DNA of 64,000 nucleotides from Amorphoplanes friuliensis DSM 7358 (lineage in GTDB: Bacteria; Actinomycetota; Actinomycetes; Mycobacteriales; Micromonosporaceae), in contig NC_022657.1 of NCBI RefSeq assembly GCF_000494755.1, positions 9,206,001-9,270,000 of the forward strand. The letters run 5' to 3'. Positions within the stretch are counted from its first letter, which is position 1. The number at the start of each line of letters is the position of its first letter. Made by a program: the position numbers and the translations under genes. The notes under the pieces were generated by a model. The model made no database searches. It saw only the letters and a program-made list of their open reading frames with translations, and was not told the origin of the DNA. Shown here in pieces: positions 14,890-22,891 of the stretch.

Positions 14890-16274
14890 AGCGCCGGACA
14901 GCTTTTCTCGCCATAGCCGGAGTGGTCGGCGCTCTGGGCGTCGCCGGCGTCACCAATGCCATGGCTGCGACGACCGGCACGATCACCGGTCTCGGTGGCA
15001 AATGCCTCGACGTGACCGACGGTTCGACCGCCAACGGCAATCTGCCGCAGCTCTGGACCTGTTCGGGCGGCCCGAACCAGTCCTGGACGATTGCCGACAA
15101 CGGCTCGATCCAGGGCCGCGGCAAATGCCTCGACGTGGCGAACAATTCCACGGCAGACGGCGGAACCGTGCACCTCTGGGACTGCTACGACACCGTGGCC
15201 AGCCAGAAGTGGACCGTCAGCAACGGCGCCCTGGTCAACACCGCGTCGGGCAAATGCCTCGACGTCAAGGACAACAGCACGGCCAACGGCGCCAAACTCC
15301 AGATCTGGTCCTGTACGGGTGCGGCAAACCAGAAGTGGACAACAGCTGCTGGTGGTGGCGGTGGTGGCACAACGCCTCCTCCCACGACTGGTGGCCCGGG
15401 TGCCAAGGCGGTCGCGCCGTACTACTACACCGGCTGGGGCAACCCGCCGAACCTCACCACCGTCAAGAACGCAACGGGCGTCACCTGGTTCACGATGGCG
15501 TTCATGCTCAACAGCGGTAATTGCGACCCGAAATGGGACGGCAGCCGCCCTTTGACCGGCGGTGCCGACCAGACCGCGATCAACACCATTCGCGCGAACG
15601 GCGGTGACGTCGTCATTTCCTTCGGCGGCGCGGCCGGGCCGTGGCTCGAGCACTACTGCACCAGCGCGACGGCGCTCGCCGGGGCGTACCAGAAGGTCAT
15701 CAACGCTTATGGCCTCAAGGCGATCGACATCGACATCGAGGGCACGCCCTACAACACGCCGGCGGACCAGCAGAAGACCGTCGACGCCCTGAAGATTGTC
15801 AAGGCGAACAACCCCGGGATCACGACCTACATCACGCTCGGGAGCGGCACGAGCGGCCCGGACAACTCGCTGATCAACCGCGCGGCGGGCGCCGGCCTGC
15901 AGGTCGACGGCTGGGGCATCATGACCTTCGACTGGGGCAACACCACCGGCAACCAGGGATCCCTCACGATCCAGGCCGCCGACGCCCTCAAGAACAAGCT
16001 CAAGACCGCGTACGGCTACAGCGACGCGGACGCGTACCGGCACGTGGGCATCTCGTCCATGAACGGCATCACGGACGAGAAGGCCGTCGTGTCGCTGGAC
16101 AACATGCGGGCCATCACCGCGTACGCACAGCAGCACCAGATCGCCCGGCTCACCTTCTGGTCGCTGAACCGCGACCGGCAGTGCTCCGGCGCGTACCCGA
16201 ACGACGACACCTGCAGTGGCGTTTCGCAGTCCGCGTACGAGTTCACGAAGATCATTTCGGCGTACAAGGGCTGA
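14886..16274 (+). CDS. Secreted GH18 chitinase-like protein with N-terminal ricin-type lectin domain
   Basis: The protein has 462 residues. A signal peptide (1-27, ending AMA|AT) is followed by a CBM13 ricin-B domain (about 30-152) almost identical to that at the end of the GH30 protein, a Gly/Thr/Pro linker (155-175), and a GH18 barrel. The GH18 active-site motif is AIDIDIEG, with Asp281, Asp283 and catalytic Glu285; VVISFGG is the preceding conserved strand. The first Gly of the usual DGxDxDxE is replaced, as in the bacterial chitinase D/endo-like subgroups. It probably cleaves chitin or GlcNAc-containing polymers. It is the second gene of the operon with GH30, and a strong terminator follows. 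Confidence 0.9.
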   Translation: MKRRTAFLAIAGVVGALGVAGVTNAMAATTGTITGLGGKCLDVTDGSTANGNLPQLWTCSGGPNQSWTIADNGSIQGRGKCLDVANNSTADGGTVHLWDCYDTVASQKWTVSNGALVNTASGKCLDVKDNSTANGAKLQIWSCTGAANQKWTTAAGGGGGGTTPPPTTGGPGAKAVAPYYYTGWGNPPNLTTVKNATGVTWFTMAFMLNSGNCDPKWDGSRPLTGGADQTAINTIRANGGDVVISFGGAAGPWLEHYCTSATALAGAYQKVINAYGLKAIDIDIEGTPYNTPADQQKTVDALKIVKANNPGITTYITLGSGTSGPDNSLINRAAGAGLQVDGWGIMTFDWGNTTGNQGSLTIQAADALKNKLKTAYGYSDADAYRHVGISSMNGITDEKAVVSLDNMRAITAYAQQHQIARLTFWSLNRDRQCSGAYPNDDTCSGVSQSAYEFTKIISAYKG

Positions 16275-16288
16275 CGCCTCCGGATCGG

Positions 16289-16338
16289 AAGGCCCGCGGG
16301 CAGCGGTGGGTGCCGCCCGCGGGCCTTCCCCGTTTTTT
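16289..16338 (+). terminator. Rho-independent terminator after the GH30-GH18 operon
   Basis: A 13-bp stem AAGGCCCGCGGGC/GCCCGCGGGCCTT (16289-16301, 16315-16327) is followed by CCCCG and six T residues (16333-16338). This is one of the clearest intrinsic terminators in the window. Confidence 0.9.
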
Positions 16339-16365
16339 GTCGTACGTGTCGGGCAAGCTGTCGGT

Positions 16366-17331
16366 ATGCACGCGATCACGATCGAGCAGCCCGGCAGCTT
16401 CACCTGGGCCGAGGTCCCGGACCCCACACCCGCCGAGGGTGAGGTGGTCGTCGAGGTGACCGCCTCCGCGGTCAACAGGGCCGACGTGATGCAGCGTCAG
16501 GGCCATTACCCACCGCCCCCGGGCGCCCCGCCCTACCCGGGCCTCGAATGCTCCGGCGTGATCACCGCTGTGGGCCCGGGCGTCACCGGCCACCACGTGG
16601 GCGAGCGTGTCTGTGCCCTGCTTGCCGGCGGTGGTTACGCAGAGCAGGTCGCAGTGCCCGCGGGCCAGTTGCTGCCCATCCCGCAAGGGCTCTCCCTGCA
16701 GGAGGCGGCCGCCCTGCCCGAGGTCGCCTGCACGGTCTGGTCCAACGTCGTCGACATCGCCCGCCTCCGCCAGGGCGAAACCCTGCTGGTCCACGGCGGC
16801 GGCGGTGGCATCGGCACCTTCGCCATCCAGCTCGGCAAGGCCCTCGGCGCCACCGTGATCGCCACCGCCCGCGAGTCCAAGCACGCGCAGCTCAAAGATC
16901 TCGGCGCCGACCTGACCATCGACTACACCAGCACCGACTTCGTCGAGGCCACCCGCGACTTCACCGACGGCCGCGGCGCCAACGTCATCCTCGACATCAT
17001 CGGCGCCAGATACCTCGACAAGAACGTCGCGGCCCTCGCCCCCGACGGCCGCATCGCCATCATCGGCATGCAGGGCGGCCGCCGCGGCGAGTTCGACCTC
17101 GGCGCCCTGATGACCAAACGCGGGTCGATCTCCGCCGCGACCCTCCGCGCCCGCCCGATCCCCGACAAGGCCCGCATCGTCCGCGGCGTCCACGAACGCA
17201 TCTGGCCCCTGGTCGGCGCGGGCACCATCCGCCCGATCATCGACCGCACCATGGCGATGAGCGAGGCCGCCGAGGCCCACCGCCTGATGGAGAGCAGCGA
17301 CCACATCGGAAAGATCCTGCTCCTGCCCTGA
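16366..17331 (+). CDS. NAD(P)H-quinone oxidoreductase (PIG3/QOR, zinc-free MDR family)
   Basis: The protein has 321 residues of the medium-chain dehydrogenase/reductase fold without the structural or catalytic zinc cysteines. The N-terminal substrate half has ASAVNRADVMQRQGHYPPP and PGLECSG, both typical of the PIG3/TP53I3-like group. The Rossmann loop is HGGGGGIGTFAIQL (about 143-156). Members reduce quinones or other electrophiles one electron at a time using NADPH. ATG 16366 starts 28 bases beyond the preceding terminator, so it has its own promoter. The gene stands alone. Confidence 0.9.
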   Translation: MHAITIEQPGSFTWAEVPDPTPAEGEVVVEVTASAVNRADVMQRQGHYPPPPGAPPYPGLECSGVITAVGPGVTGHHVGERVCALLAGGGYAEQVAVPAGQLLPIPQGLSLQEAAALPEVACTVWSNVVDIARLRQGETLLVHGGGGGIGTFAIQLGKALGATVIATARESKHAQLKDLGADLTIDYTSTDFVEATRDFTDGRGANVILDIIGARYLDKNVAALAPDGRIAIIGMQGGRRGEFDLGALMTKRGSISAATLRARPIPDKARIVRGVHERIWPLVGAGTIRPIIDRTMAMSEAAEAHRLMESSDHIGKILLLP

Positions 17332-17448
17332 CCCACCAGGCGGAAAGCCGATTGGCGACGGGTTCGACCCATTGGTCCACTGTGTAGTCGTGGCCAGGTT
17401 GTTACCGTGCGTTCTTCCTACCCGCATCTTGTTGAAGGAGCCCGCCAT

Positions 17449-18108
17449 ATGAGGCGAAGCCTCGTCCTACCCCTGACCGCCCTCGTCGGAGTGGCCGCCA
17501 TCGTGCCGATCTCGGTCGCAGCCGCCTCCTCGACCCCACCGAAGGCCCTCGACGTCGTTGTCCCACCACCGGTCGAAGAGCGTTTCGGCGTCGTCCGCTA
17601 CGACACCGCGGCGCAGCGCTGGGGTGTCCTCAACAACGCGACATTCCAGAGCAGCGGACTCGGCTCGGTCTCCTGCTCCTCGAGCACGGGAATCCTCACG
17701 GTCGGCTTCACGCCGCTCGGCACCATCGGAACGTTCACGGTCGACGAAGATGACGCCTACGCCGGTCGCTACGACGCGGGGGCGGCGCTGACCACGCGAA
17801 GCATGGCAATCACCTTCCGCAAAGCCACCACCGGCGCGGTCGTGAAGTGCAACGCCTCCGAGCTCCGCATCGCCAACAGCAGCCTGCAGGTGTGGGTCAA
17901 GGGCGCCGCGGCGGTTCCGCCCACGACCGTGCCTACCAGCCCGACGCGGCCCGGCCCCGCGTCGCCGACGGCTCCTCCGACCGAGACGACCGGCCCACCG
18001 ACACCGCCGCCGACCACTCAGCCGACCATCACCCCACCGACCATCGACCCCGGCACCGACCCGGAGGACACCCCGCCGGCCTTCCCCACCCCGCCGCCCC
18101 TCGGCTAA
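17449..18108 (+). CDS. Secreted protein of unknown function with Pro/Thr-rich tail
   Basis: The protein has 219 residues. ATG 17449 is fixed by GAAGGAG eight bases upstream. A Sec signal peptide (RRSLVLPLTALVGVAAIVPISVAAA) is followed by a compact domain of about 120 residues with two Cys (SVSCSSS and VVKCNAS) that could form a disulfide, and then a low-complexity Pro/Thr tail (about 160-219) typical of wall-spanning or glycosylated regions. No known domain is recognised. A long hairpin follows the gene. Confidence 0.7.
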   Translation: MRRSLVLPLTALVGVAAIVPISVAAASSTPPKALDVVVPPPVEERFGVVRYDTAAQRWGVLNNATFQSSGLGSVSCSSSTGILTVGFTPLGTIGTFTVDEDDAYAGRYDAGAALTTRSMAITFRKATTGAVVKCNASELRIANSSLQVWVKGAAAVPPTTVPTSPTRPGPASPTAPPTETTGPPTPPPTTQPTITPPTIDPGTDPEDTPPAFPTPPPLG

Positions 18109-18161
18109 GGGGTCACGAAGACCAGGCGAGTCTGCGGCGAGGATAAAAGACCGCATCGCAG

Positions 18162-18215
18162 GCGGTCCGGAAGGTCGGATAGCGGTAGGCGTTCGTACCC
18201 GACCTTCCGGACCGC
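18162..18215. terminator. 17-bp perfect hairpin downstream of the secreted protein gene
   Basis: GCGGTCCGGAAGGTCGG (18162-18178) pairs perfectly with 18199-18215 around a 20-base loop. There is no T-run. It is most simply a factor-assisted terminator, but the stem is unusually long. The rest of 18109-18321 shows only smaller GC palindromes. Confidence 0.55.
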
Positions 18216-18321
18216 GCTGCCGGCCGCTGCGGCGCAGCTGCGGGCTGCCGCATCGGAAGGCCGGAGCTCGGCCCGCCTCACGCCGTGATGACGCCCTTGC
18301 ACTCAGAGCTGGGTAACGATC

Positions 18322-18969
18322 ATGATCGCGGAAATGCCGAAACGAATGCGCTGGCTTGCGGTGGGGGTGCTCTCTTCGGTGGCAGTTGGAGGCTGCGGGC
18401 CGAATGCTGCTTCGGTGCCGGAGGGTGACGCGACAGTATCCGCCGTTGCCAGCGGTCCGGCGACCGGCACGGCTGCCACGGCGTCCTCGCCTGCGGCAGC
18501 CGGTCCACCTTGGTATTCAGTGGCCGGTGAAGCGCCTGAGATCTCCGGCGCCGTACACAGGACGAACAGCCCTTTTGAAAGCCAGGACTGGATCAATGAT
18601 GCCGCCCGGTTCCATCGGGCCTGGCTCTACACCGGCAGGATCCGAATCGTCGAAGTCGACATCAACCGCGCTGATCCGACCGCCAACAGATGCGCCGAGA
18701 TGCGAGAGACCGAGAGCAAGCTTCGACCGCTCGGCCACATCGTTGTGCCATTGCAGGGCGTCGCGGACGGTGGCATAGCCATTGTTGATCGGGTGAAGAA
18801 GGGCGCCGATGGCCCAGCCGTACGGACCTACGCCTGCTCAGGCAATGCGATCGTGAGCGTGAGCATGCTTGTCGAAGGAGTGATCGGCGGCGAGGCGGAT
18901 CTCACGGCGCGTTCGGCTGAGCTGACAGCCGTGCTCACCGAAGTGCTCGCTGACCTACGCCCGCGATAG
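18322..18969 (+). CDS. Putative lipoprotein of unknown function
   Basis: The protein has 215 residues. The N-terminus (KRMRWLAVGVLSSVAVGGC) is a lipoprotein signal with lipobox VGGC, so the mature protein should be acylated at Cys and anchored outside the membrane. An Ala/Ser/Thr-rich spacer (about 25-65) leads to a folded domain with FESQDWINDAARFHRAWLY and a Cys pair. It lacks similarity to a domain I can name. ATG 18322 is used; ATG 18334 or 18346 would also leave a complete signal peptide. The gene stands alone. Confidence 0.7.
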   Translation: MIAEMPKRMRWLAVGVLSSVAVGGCGPNAASVPEGDATVSAVASGPATGTAATASSPAAAGPPWYSVAGEAPEISGAVHRTNSPFESQDWINDAARFHRAWLYTGRIRIVEVDINRADPTANRCAEMRETESKLRPLGHIVVPLQGVADGGIAIVDRVKKGADGPAVRTYACSGNAIVSVSMLVEGVIGGEADLTARSAELTAVLTEVLADLRPR

Positions 18970-19030
18970 CGGGCCAGCCTGCTGCTTCGACCTGCGCGAC
19001 AAAGGCCCGCCCGAAAACATCTCGCGACCG

Positions 19031-19261
19031 TCATCCGAGCGGTTGGATGCTCGTTCGTTTCACGATGGCGGCGAGGATCGCCGGCGGGACGGACCTCGGG
19101 TCCTGCACGGTGAGGTCCTCTGGGGCGTAGACGCCGGCACTCGTCTCCGGATGCACCACGAGGACACCGCCGACCGGGAGGAAGCCGACCACCTGCGCAA
19201 ACGCATGCGTGGCCCCCTCTTCGGGGTCCAACGGCACGGTGACGATCAGCCCCTCCTTCAT
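19031..19261 (-). CDS. Small conserved protein coupled to SoxR-like regulator
   Basis: The protein has 76 residues. Its ATG at 19261 overlaps the stop of the SoxR-like gene (ATGA), so it is translated by coupling. The sequence begins MKEGLIVTVPLDPEEGATHAF and includes GFLPVGGVLVVHPE, which reads as a small beta-rich cytoplasmic domain. There is no signal peptide, membrane segment or recognisable motif. Co-expression with a redox regulator is the only clue to its role. Confidence 0.6.
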   Translation of the reverse strand: MKEGLIVTVPLDPEEGATHAFAQVVGFLPVGGVLVVHPETSAGVYAPEDLTVQDPRSVPPAILAAIVKRTSIQPLG

Positions 19262-19698
19262 GCCGGAGGGTTGAGGATCATCTGAGGGCCCTTTCCGCGT
19301 TCCGCGAGGCGGTCTTCGGGGTTGATGAGGTTGCAGCGTTGCAGGCTGAGGCAGCCGCAGCCGATACAACCCGTCAGCTGATCGCGGAGCCGTTCCATGA
19401 TGGCGATACGGTCCTCGAGCTTGCGACGCCACCGGGCCGACAGCCGGGCCCAGTCCGCCTTCGTAGGCGTCCGGCTCTCCGGGAGAGTTGCGAGCGCGGA
19501 ACGGATCTCCTCCAGTGACACTCCGACCTGCTGAGCGATCCGGATGAACGCGATTCGCCGCAGCTCATGCCGTTCGTACCGGCGCTGATTCCCTCCGGTA
19601 CGCGTAGAGCGGATCAACCCTTCGCGTTCGTAAAAGCGCAGCGCCGATGGGGACACGCCGCTGCGGGCGGCCATGTCGCCGATGGTGAGGAGTTCCAC
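19258..19698 (-). CDS. SoxR-like MerR-family redox regulator (second copy)
   Basis: The protein has 146 residues from GTG 19698. It has the same architecture as the soxR gene at 6.6 kb: MerR helix-turn-helix (LTIGDMAARSGVSPSALRFY; EREGLI; NQRRYERHELRR) and the [2Fe-2S] ligand set Cys111-x2-Cys114-x-Cys116-x5-Cys122. It is a diverged paralogue, not a recent duplicate. A 20-base dyad lies between it and the divergent split transketolase. That dyad differs in sequence from the soxR operator, which suggests a separate regulon. Confidence 0.9.
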   Translation of the reverse strand: MELLTIGDMAARSGVSPSALRFYEREGLIRSTRTGGNQRRYERHELRRIAFIRIAQQVGVSLEEIRSALATLPESRTPTKADWARLSARWRRKLEDRIAIMERLRDQLTGCIGCGCLSLQRCNLINPEDRLAERGKGPQMILNPPA

Positions 19699-19712
19699 TT
19701 CGAACGTCCTTG

Positions 19713-19732
19713 AGTTGAAGTGAACTTTAACT
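19713..19732. promoter_or_regulatory. MerR/SoxR-like dyad between regulator and transketolase
   Basis: AGTTGAAGTGAACTTTAACT is an inverted repeat with 8 of 10 positions paired. Toward the transketolase, TTGAGT (19710-19715) and CAGTCT (19735-19740) are 19 bases apart, which would place the transcription start at or next to the ATG (19747), so a leaderless mRNA. The -10 match is weak. Confidence 0.5.
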
Positions 19733-19746
19733 TGCAGTCTGAGAAT

Positions 19747-20427
19747 ATGACCGTCACAGCTGTAAGGCCAGACCTGCTGGGCACGCTGCTGACCCGCGTG
19801 ACCGGCGATGAGAAGCACGCGCCCAGTGCGTTTTCGACGCTTGATGTGCTCTGGGTGCTCTACGACCGCATTTTGCGGGTCACTCCTGAGACCGTGGACG
19901 AGCCGGACCGGGACCGGTTCCTGTTGTCCAAGGGGCATGGGCCGGCCGCCTATTACGCCGTCCTCGCCGCCAACGGGTTCATTCCTGTCGACTGGCTCGA
20001 CGATCTCGGGGGCGCCGACAGCCACCTCGGTCATCATCCGGACCGCGTGCTGATTCCCGGTGTTGAGATCGGCACCGGGTCGCTCGGGCACGGGCTGGGC
20101 CTGGCCGTCGGCACCGCGTTGGGGCTGCGTGCGCAGGGTTTTGATTCGCGGACGTTTGTGCTGGTCGGTGACGCCGAACTGGACGAGGGTTCCAATCACG
20201 AAGCTATCGCCTACGCCGCCGCGGCAAGGATTCGTTCGCTCACGGCCATCGTGATCGACAACCAGTCCTCGACACACGGCTGGCCGGGTGGGATCGCGAG
20301 CCGGTTCCCCGGATGGACGACCTCCATCGTGGATGGACGTGATCACGACGCCATTGAGCATGCCCTGTCGGAGAAGGACCGGGATCGGCCGCATGTTGTT
20401 GTTGCCGCTGTTGAGAAGAAGGGCTGA
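19747..20427 (+). CDS. Transketolase, N-terminal (thiamine-diphosphate) subunit
   Basis: The protein has 226 residues and corresponds to the first half of transketolase. The substrate-side motif FLLSKGHGPAAYYAVL and the ThDP/metal motif GDAELDEGSNHEA...DN are intact. Together with the next gene it forms a split, two-subunit transketolase-like enzyme that moves two-carbon units between sugar phosphates or related substrates. There is a 5-base gap to the C-terminal gene. The dedicated SoxR-like regulator upstream suggests redox-dependent expression, perhaps to reshape pentose-phosphate flux; that is inference. Confidence 0.88.
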   Translation: MTVTAVRPDLLGTLLTRVTGDEKHAPSAFSTLDVLWVLYDRILRVTPETVDEPDRDRFLLSKGHGPAAYYAVLAANGFIPVDWLDDLGGADSHLGHHPDRVLIPGVEIGTGSLGHGLGLAVGTALGLRAQGFDSRTFVLVGDAELDEGSNHEAIAYAAAARIRSLTAIVIDNQSSTHGWPGGIASRFPGWTTSIVDGRDHDAIEHALSEKDRDRPHVVVAAVEKKG

Positions 20428-20432
20428 GGACC

Positions 20433-21311
20433 GTGCGGGAGACCTTCGTTGCCACCACCAGTGCGCTGCTCGACGAGGATCCGCGGACCGCCGTGGTGCT
20501 CGCTGACATCTCCACGGACGCGTTCCGGCCTGCGCAGCGGAAACATCCTGACCGGGTGCTCAACGTCGGCATTCGGGAGCAGCTCATGGCCGGGGTGGCC
20601 GGTGGGCTCGCGCTGACCGGGCTGCGGCCGTTCGTGCACTCGTACGCGCCGTTTGTCATCGATCGGGCCTATGAGCAGATCAAGCTGGACTTCGGGCATC
20701 AGGACACCGGGGCGGTGCTGGTCAGCATCGGTGCTTCCTACGACGCGTCGGCTGAGGGTTACACCCATCAGTCGTCCGGGGACGTTGCCCTGCTGGACAC
20801 GCTCGAGGGGTGGACCGTGCACGTGCCGGGTCACCCGGACGAGGTGGCGGCGGTGCTGCGTGCGGCGGCCACGAACGACGACCGGGTCTACGTGCGCCTT
20901 TCCACCCAGCAGAACAGCCAGGGGTACGCCCCCACAAGCGACCTGCAGGTGATGCGCCGCGGCTGGGCCGGCGCCCCGGTGGTGCTTGCGGTCGGGCCGA
21001 TGCTCGACCCGGTGCTCGACGCGACGCGGGACCTGGACGTCACCGTGGCGTACACGATGACACCTCGGCCGCTGGACGGTCGCGGGCTGCGGGAGCTGGT
21101 GAGCCGCGAGGTTGTCGTGGTCGAGCCGTACCTGGCCGGCACGTCGAGCCGGCTGGTGGCAGCGGCCCTGTCCGACGTACCTCATCGGGAGCTGCACCTC
21201 GGCGTGGGCCGCGCGGAGCAGCGGCGTTATGGGACCCCGGCGGACCATGCGCGGTGGCACGGCCTCGACCCCGCGGGTCTGCGCGAGTCGATCACCGGTT
21301 TCCTGAGCTAG
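20433..21311 (+). CDS. Transketolase, C-terminal subunit
   Basis: The protein has 292 residues from GTG 20433, with GAGGA just upstream. The pyrimidine-binding domain is recognised by RVLNVGIREQLMAGVAGGLAL, where the catalytic Glu lies in GIREQ, and by YEQIKLDF; a C-terminal regulatory-type domain follows. It pairs with the N-terminal subunit immediately upstream. Its TAG stop (21309-21311) lies inside the 6-base sequence GCTAGG that was used as target by the adjacent insertion sequence. The gene remains intact. Confidence 0.88.
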   Translation: MRETFVATTSALLDEDPRTAVVLADISTDAFRPAQRKHPDRVLNVGIREQLMAGVAGGLALTGLRPFVHSYAPFVIDRAYEQIKLDFGHQDTGAVLVSIGASYDASAEGYTHQSSGDVALLDTLEGWTVHVPGHPDEVAAVLRAAATNDDRVYVRLSTQQNSQGYAPTSDLQVMRRGWAGAPVVLAVGPMLDPVLDATRDLDVTVAYTMTPRPLDGRGLRELVSREVVVVEPYLAGTSSRLVAAALSDVPHRELHLGVGRAEQRRYGTPADHARWHGLDPAGLRESITGFLS

Positions 21312-21312
21312 G

Positions 21313-22382
21313 TGTAGTGCCCATGAGCGTTGTTGACACGGCGTGGCGGCTTGATCAATGAGAAGACCTCCGGCGAGGTGGAAGTTGCGACGCTTTCACC
21401 GAGACCGGAGGTCTTCATGGCCCACCGTAATGCCCGCCTGACCCTGCACGGACGACGCCTGCTCATCCAGCGTGTCGTAGCCGATGGCCGCCTGTCGCGC
21501 ACGTGGTCGAAGAACTCGGCTGCTCCCGCGCCACCGGCTACAAATGGCTGGCCCGCTGGCGAACCGAAGGTGATCCCGGCCTCGCTGACCGGCCCAGCAC
21601 CGCGCATCGACTACCCAGCAAGACCAGCCCTTCGGCCGAGGCCCACGTCTGCGAGCTACGCCGGCAACTCAAACGCGGTCCCCGCCGGCTCGCAGCACTG
21701 CTGGACATGCCCGCCTCCACGATCCACGCCGTACTCACCCGCCACGGCCTGCACCGCCTGACCTGGCTGGATCGACCCACCGGCCAGATCATCCGCCGCT
21801 ACGAACGCGAACGGCCCGGCGAACTCATCCACGTCGACGTCAAGAAAATCGGCCGACTCCGTGACGGCGGCGGATGGCGCGTCCACGGCCGCGACAGCCT
21901 CGAACACCGCCGCGCCCGCACCAGCACCCGTATCGGCTACGAATACATCCACGCCGCGATCGACGACCACACCCGGCTGGCCTACGCCGAAATCCACCCC
22001 GACGAGAAAACCGGCACCTGCGCCGCGTTCCTGCACCGCGCCGCCGAACACTTCGCCGACCTCGGCATCCCGACCATCGAACGCGTCATGACCGACAACG
22101 CCCTGGCCTACCGCCGCGGCCATGCCTGGCACCAAGCCCTGACCGAACTCGGCGCCCAAGCCCGATTCACCCGCACCTACCGACCACAAACCAACGGCAA
22201 AGCCGAACGCTTCAACCGCACCATGGCCGACGAATGGATCTACTCCCGGCCCTTCACCAACAGCCAGGACCGCGCCGACGCCCTACCCGGCTGGCTCCAC
22301 ACCTACAACTACCATCGAGCCCACACCGCGCTCGGAGACAAGCCACCCATCACCCGCGTCAACAACGGTCCTGGTCGCTACA
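21313..22382 (+). mobile_element. IS481-family insertion sequence with 6-bp target duplication
   Basis: The element is about 1070 bp. Terminal inverted repeats begin TGTAG (21313) and end CTACA (22382); over about 30 bases they match with about six differences, including the shared block GTCAACAACG. The flanks GCTAGG at 21307-21312 and 22383-22388 are identical, a 6-bp target duplication. It carries one transposase with DDE residues typical of IS481. The insertion lies exactly between two convergent genes. The crisp duplication indicates a fairly recent event. Confidence 0.9.
21362..21416 (+). promoter_or_regulatory. Hairpin hiding the transposase ribosome site
   Basis: GAAGACCTCCGG (21362-21373) is perfectly complementary to CCGGAGGTCTTC (21405-21416). 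The second arm contains the GGAGG that precedes the transposase ATG (21417). Transcripts that start outside the element would form this hairpin and block translation, a known way for insertion sequences to avoid activation by read-through. Confidence 0.6.
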
Positions 22383-22387
22383 GCTAG
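21417..22387 (+). pseudogene. IS481-family transposase, frameshifted
   Basis: The N-terminal frame from ATG 21417 reads MAHRNARLTLHGRRLLIQRV, the usual IS481 opening. After about 25 codons the family sequence continues in the -1 frame (VAHVVEELGCSRATGYKW). Restoring one C near 21492 gives GRPVAHV, as in relatives, so one base has been lost. The rest is complete: helix-turn-helix and DDE catalytic core (HVDVKKIG, AAIDDHTRLAYAEI, ERVMTDNALAY, TRTYRPQTNGKAERFNRT). The frame has no stop inside the element; the TAG at 22385-22387 lies in the right-hand target duplication. No slippery heptamer was seen, so inactivation is more likely than programmed frameshifting. Confidence 0.85.
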
Positions 22388-22833
22388 GCGGCGGTCAGCT
22401 GGGTGGAGGTGCGGCGCTCGCGGAAGACGTGCTTGAGCAGCGCGTCGAAGTGCCACACCTGCTCCGGCTCGGCGAGGCGCATCCGGAAGCGTTCCCGGAC
22501 GCCGTCGACCGCCGTTGCCGCGACATCCAGGGCGGACGTGCGGAGGTCCGGGTTCCAGGTGACGTTGCTCAGGTGGCGCAGGTTTGCGTTCAGGTGCAGG
22601 CGGAGCCGGTGCAGCACCCGGGTCTCCTGGGTGATCACCAGCCGGCGGTAGGTGAGGAGGAGCAGGAAGTCCCCGGCCAGCGGCCGGTCCGGGCTCACAC
22701 ATCTGGTGACCAGAACGGTGGCGTCATCCGGTTCCACACAGCGGCGGAAGATCGGCATGTGCCGGCTCACGGTGGGGATCGCGACCCCGGCTTCGGCGGC
22801 GGCTGGCAGGAACGTACGGGAGAACACGTCCAT
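22384..22833 (-). CDS. Hypothetical cytoplasmic protein
   Basis: The protein has 149 residues with no signal peptide or membrane helix. It has a mixed alpha/beta look: DATVLVTRCVSP, GDFLLLLTYRRLVIT and a C-terminal helix with VWHFDALLKHVF. The segment pattern resembles a PH-like or YokE-type lipid/protein-binding fold, but this is weak. Its TAG stop lies inside the right-hand GCTAGG target copy of the IS. Before the insertion it would have overlapped the transketolase stop in the palindrome CTAG. Its upstream neighbour on the same strand is the thiolase, 58 bases away. Confidence 0.6.
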   Translation of the reverse strand: MDVFSRTFLPAAAEAGVAIPTVSRHMPIFRRCVEPDDATVLVTRCVSPDRPLAGDFLLLLTYRRLVITQETRVLHRLRLHLNANLRHLSNVTWNPDLRTSALDVAATAVDGVRERFRMRLAEPEQVWHFDALLKHVFRERRTSTQLTAA

Positions 22834-22891
22834 GTGGCGTTTAACGCGGTGCTCCGGGGGAAGCTGCGGCCACTACACGATGAATATCGGA

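Noticed and set aside
12988..16475. Long antisense frames of over 500 codons opposite GH30 and GH18
   Set aside because: These arise from the high-GC codon pattern of the real genes; the real frames contain full catalytic motifs and signal peptides.
21480..21510. Programmed -1 frameshift in the IS transposase
   Set aside because: No slippery heptamer is present and IS481 transposases are normally one frame; restoring a single C gives the family sequence.
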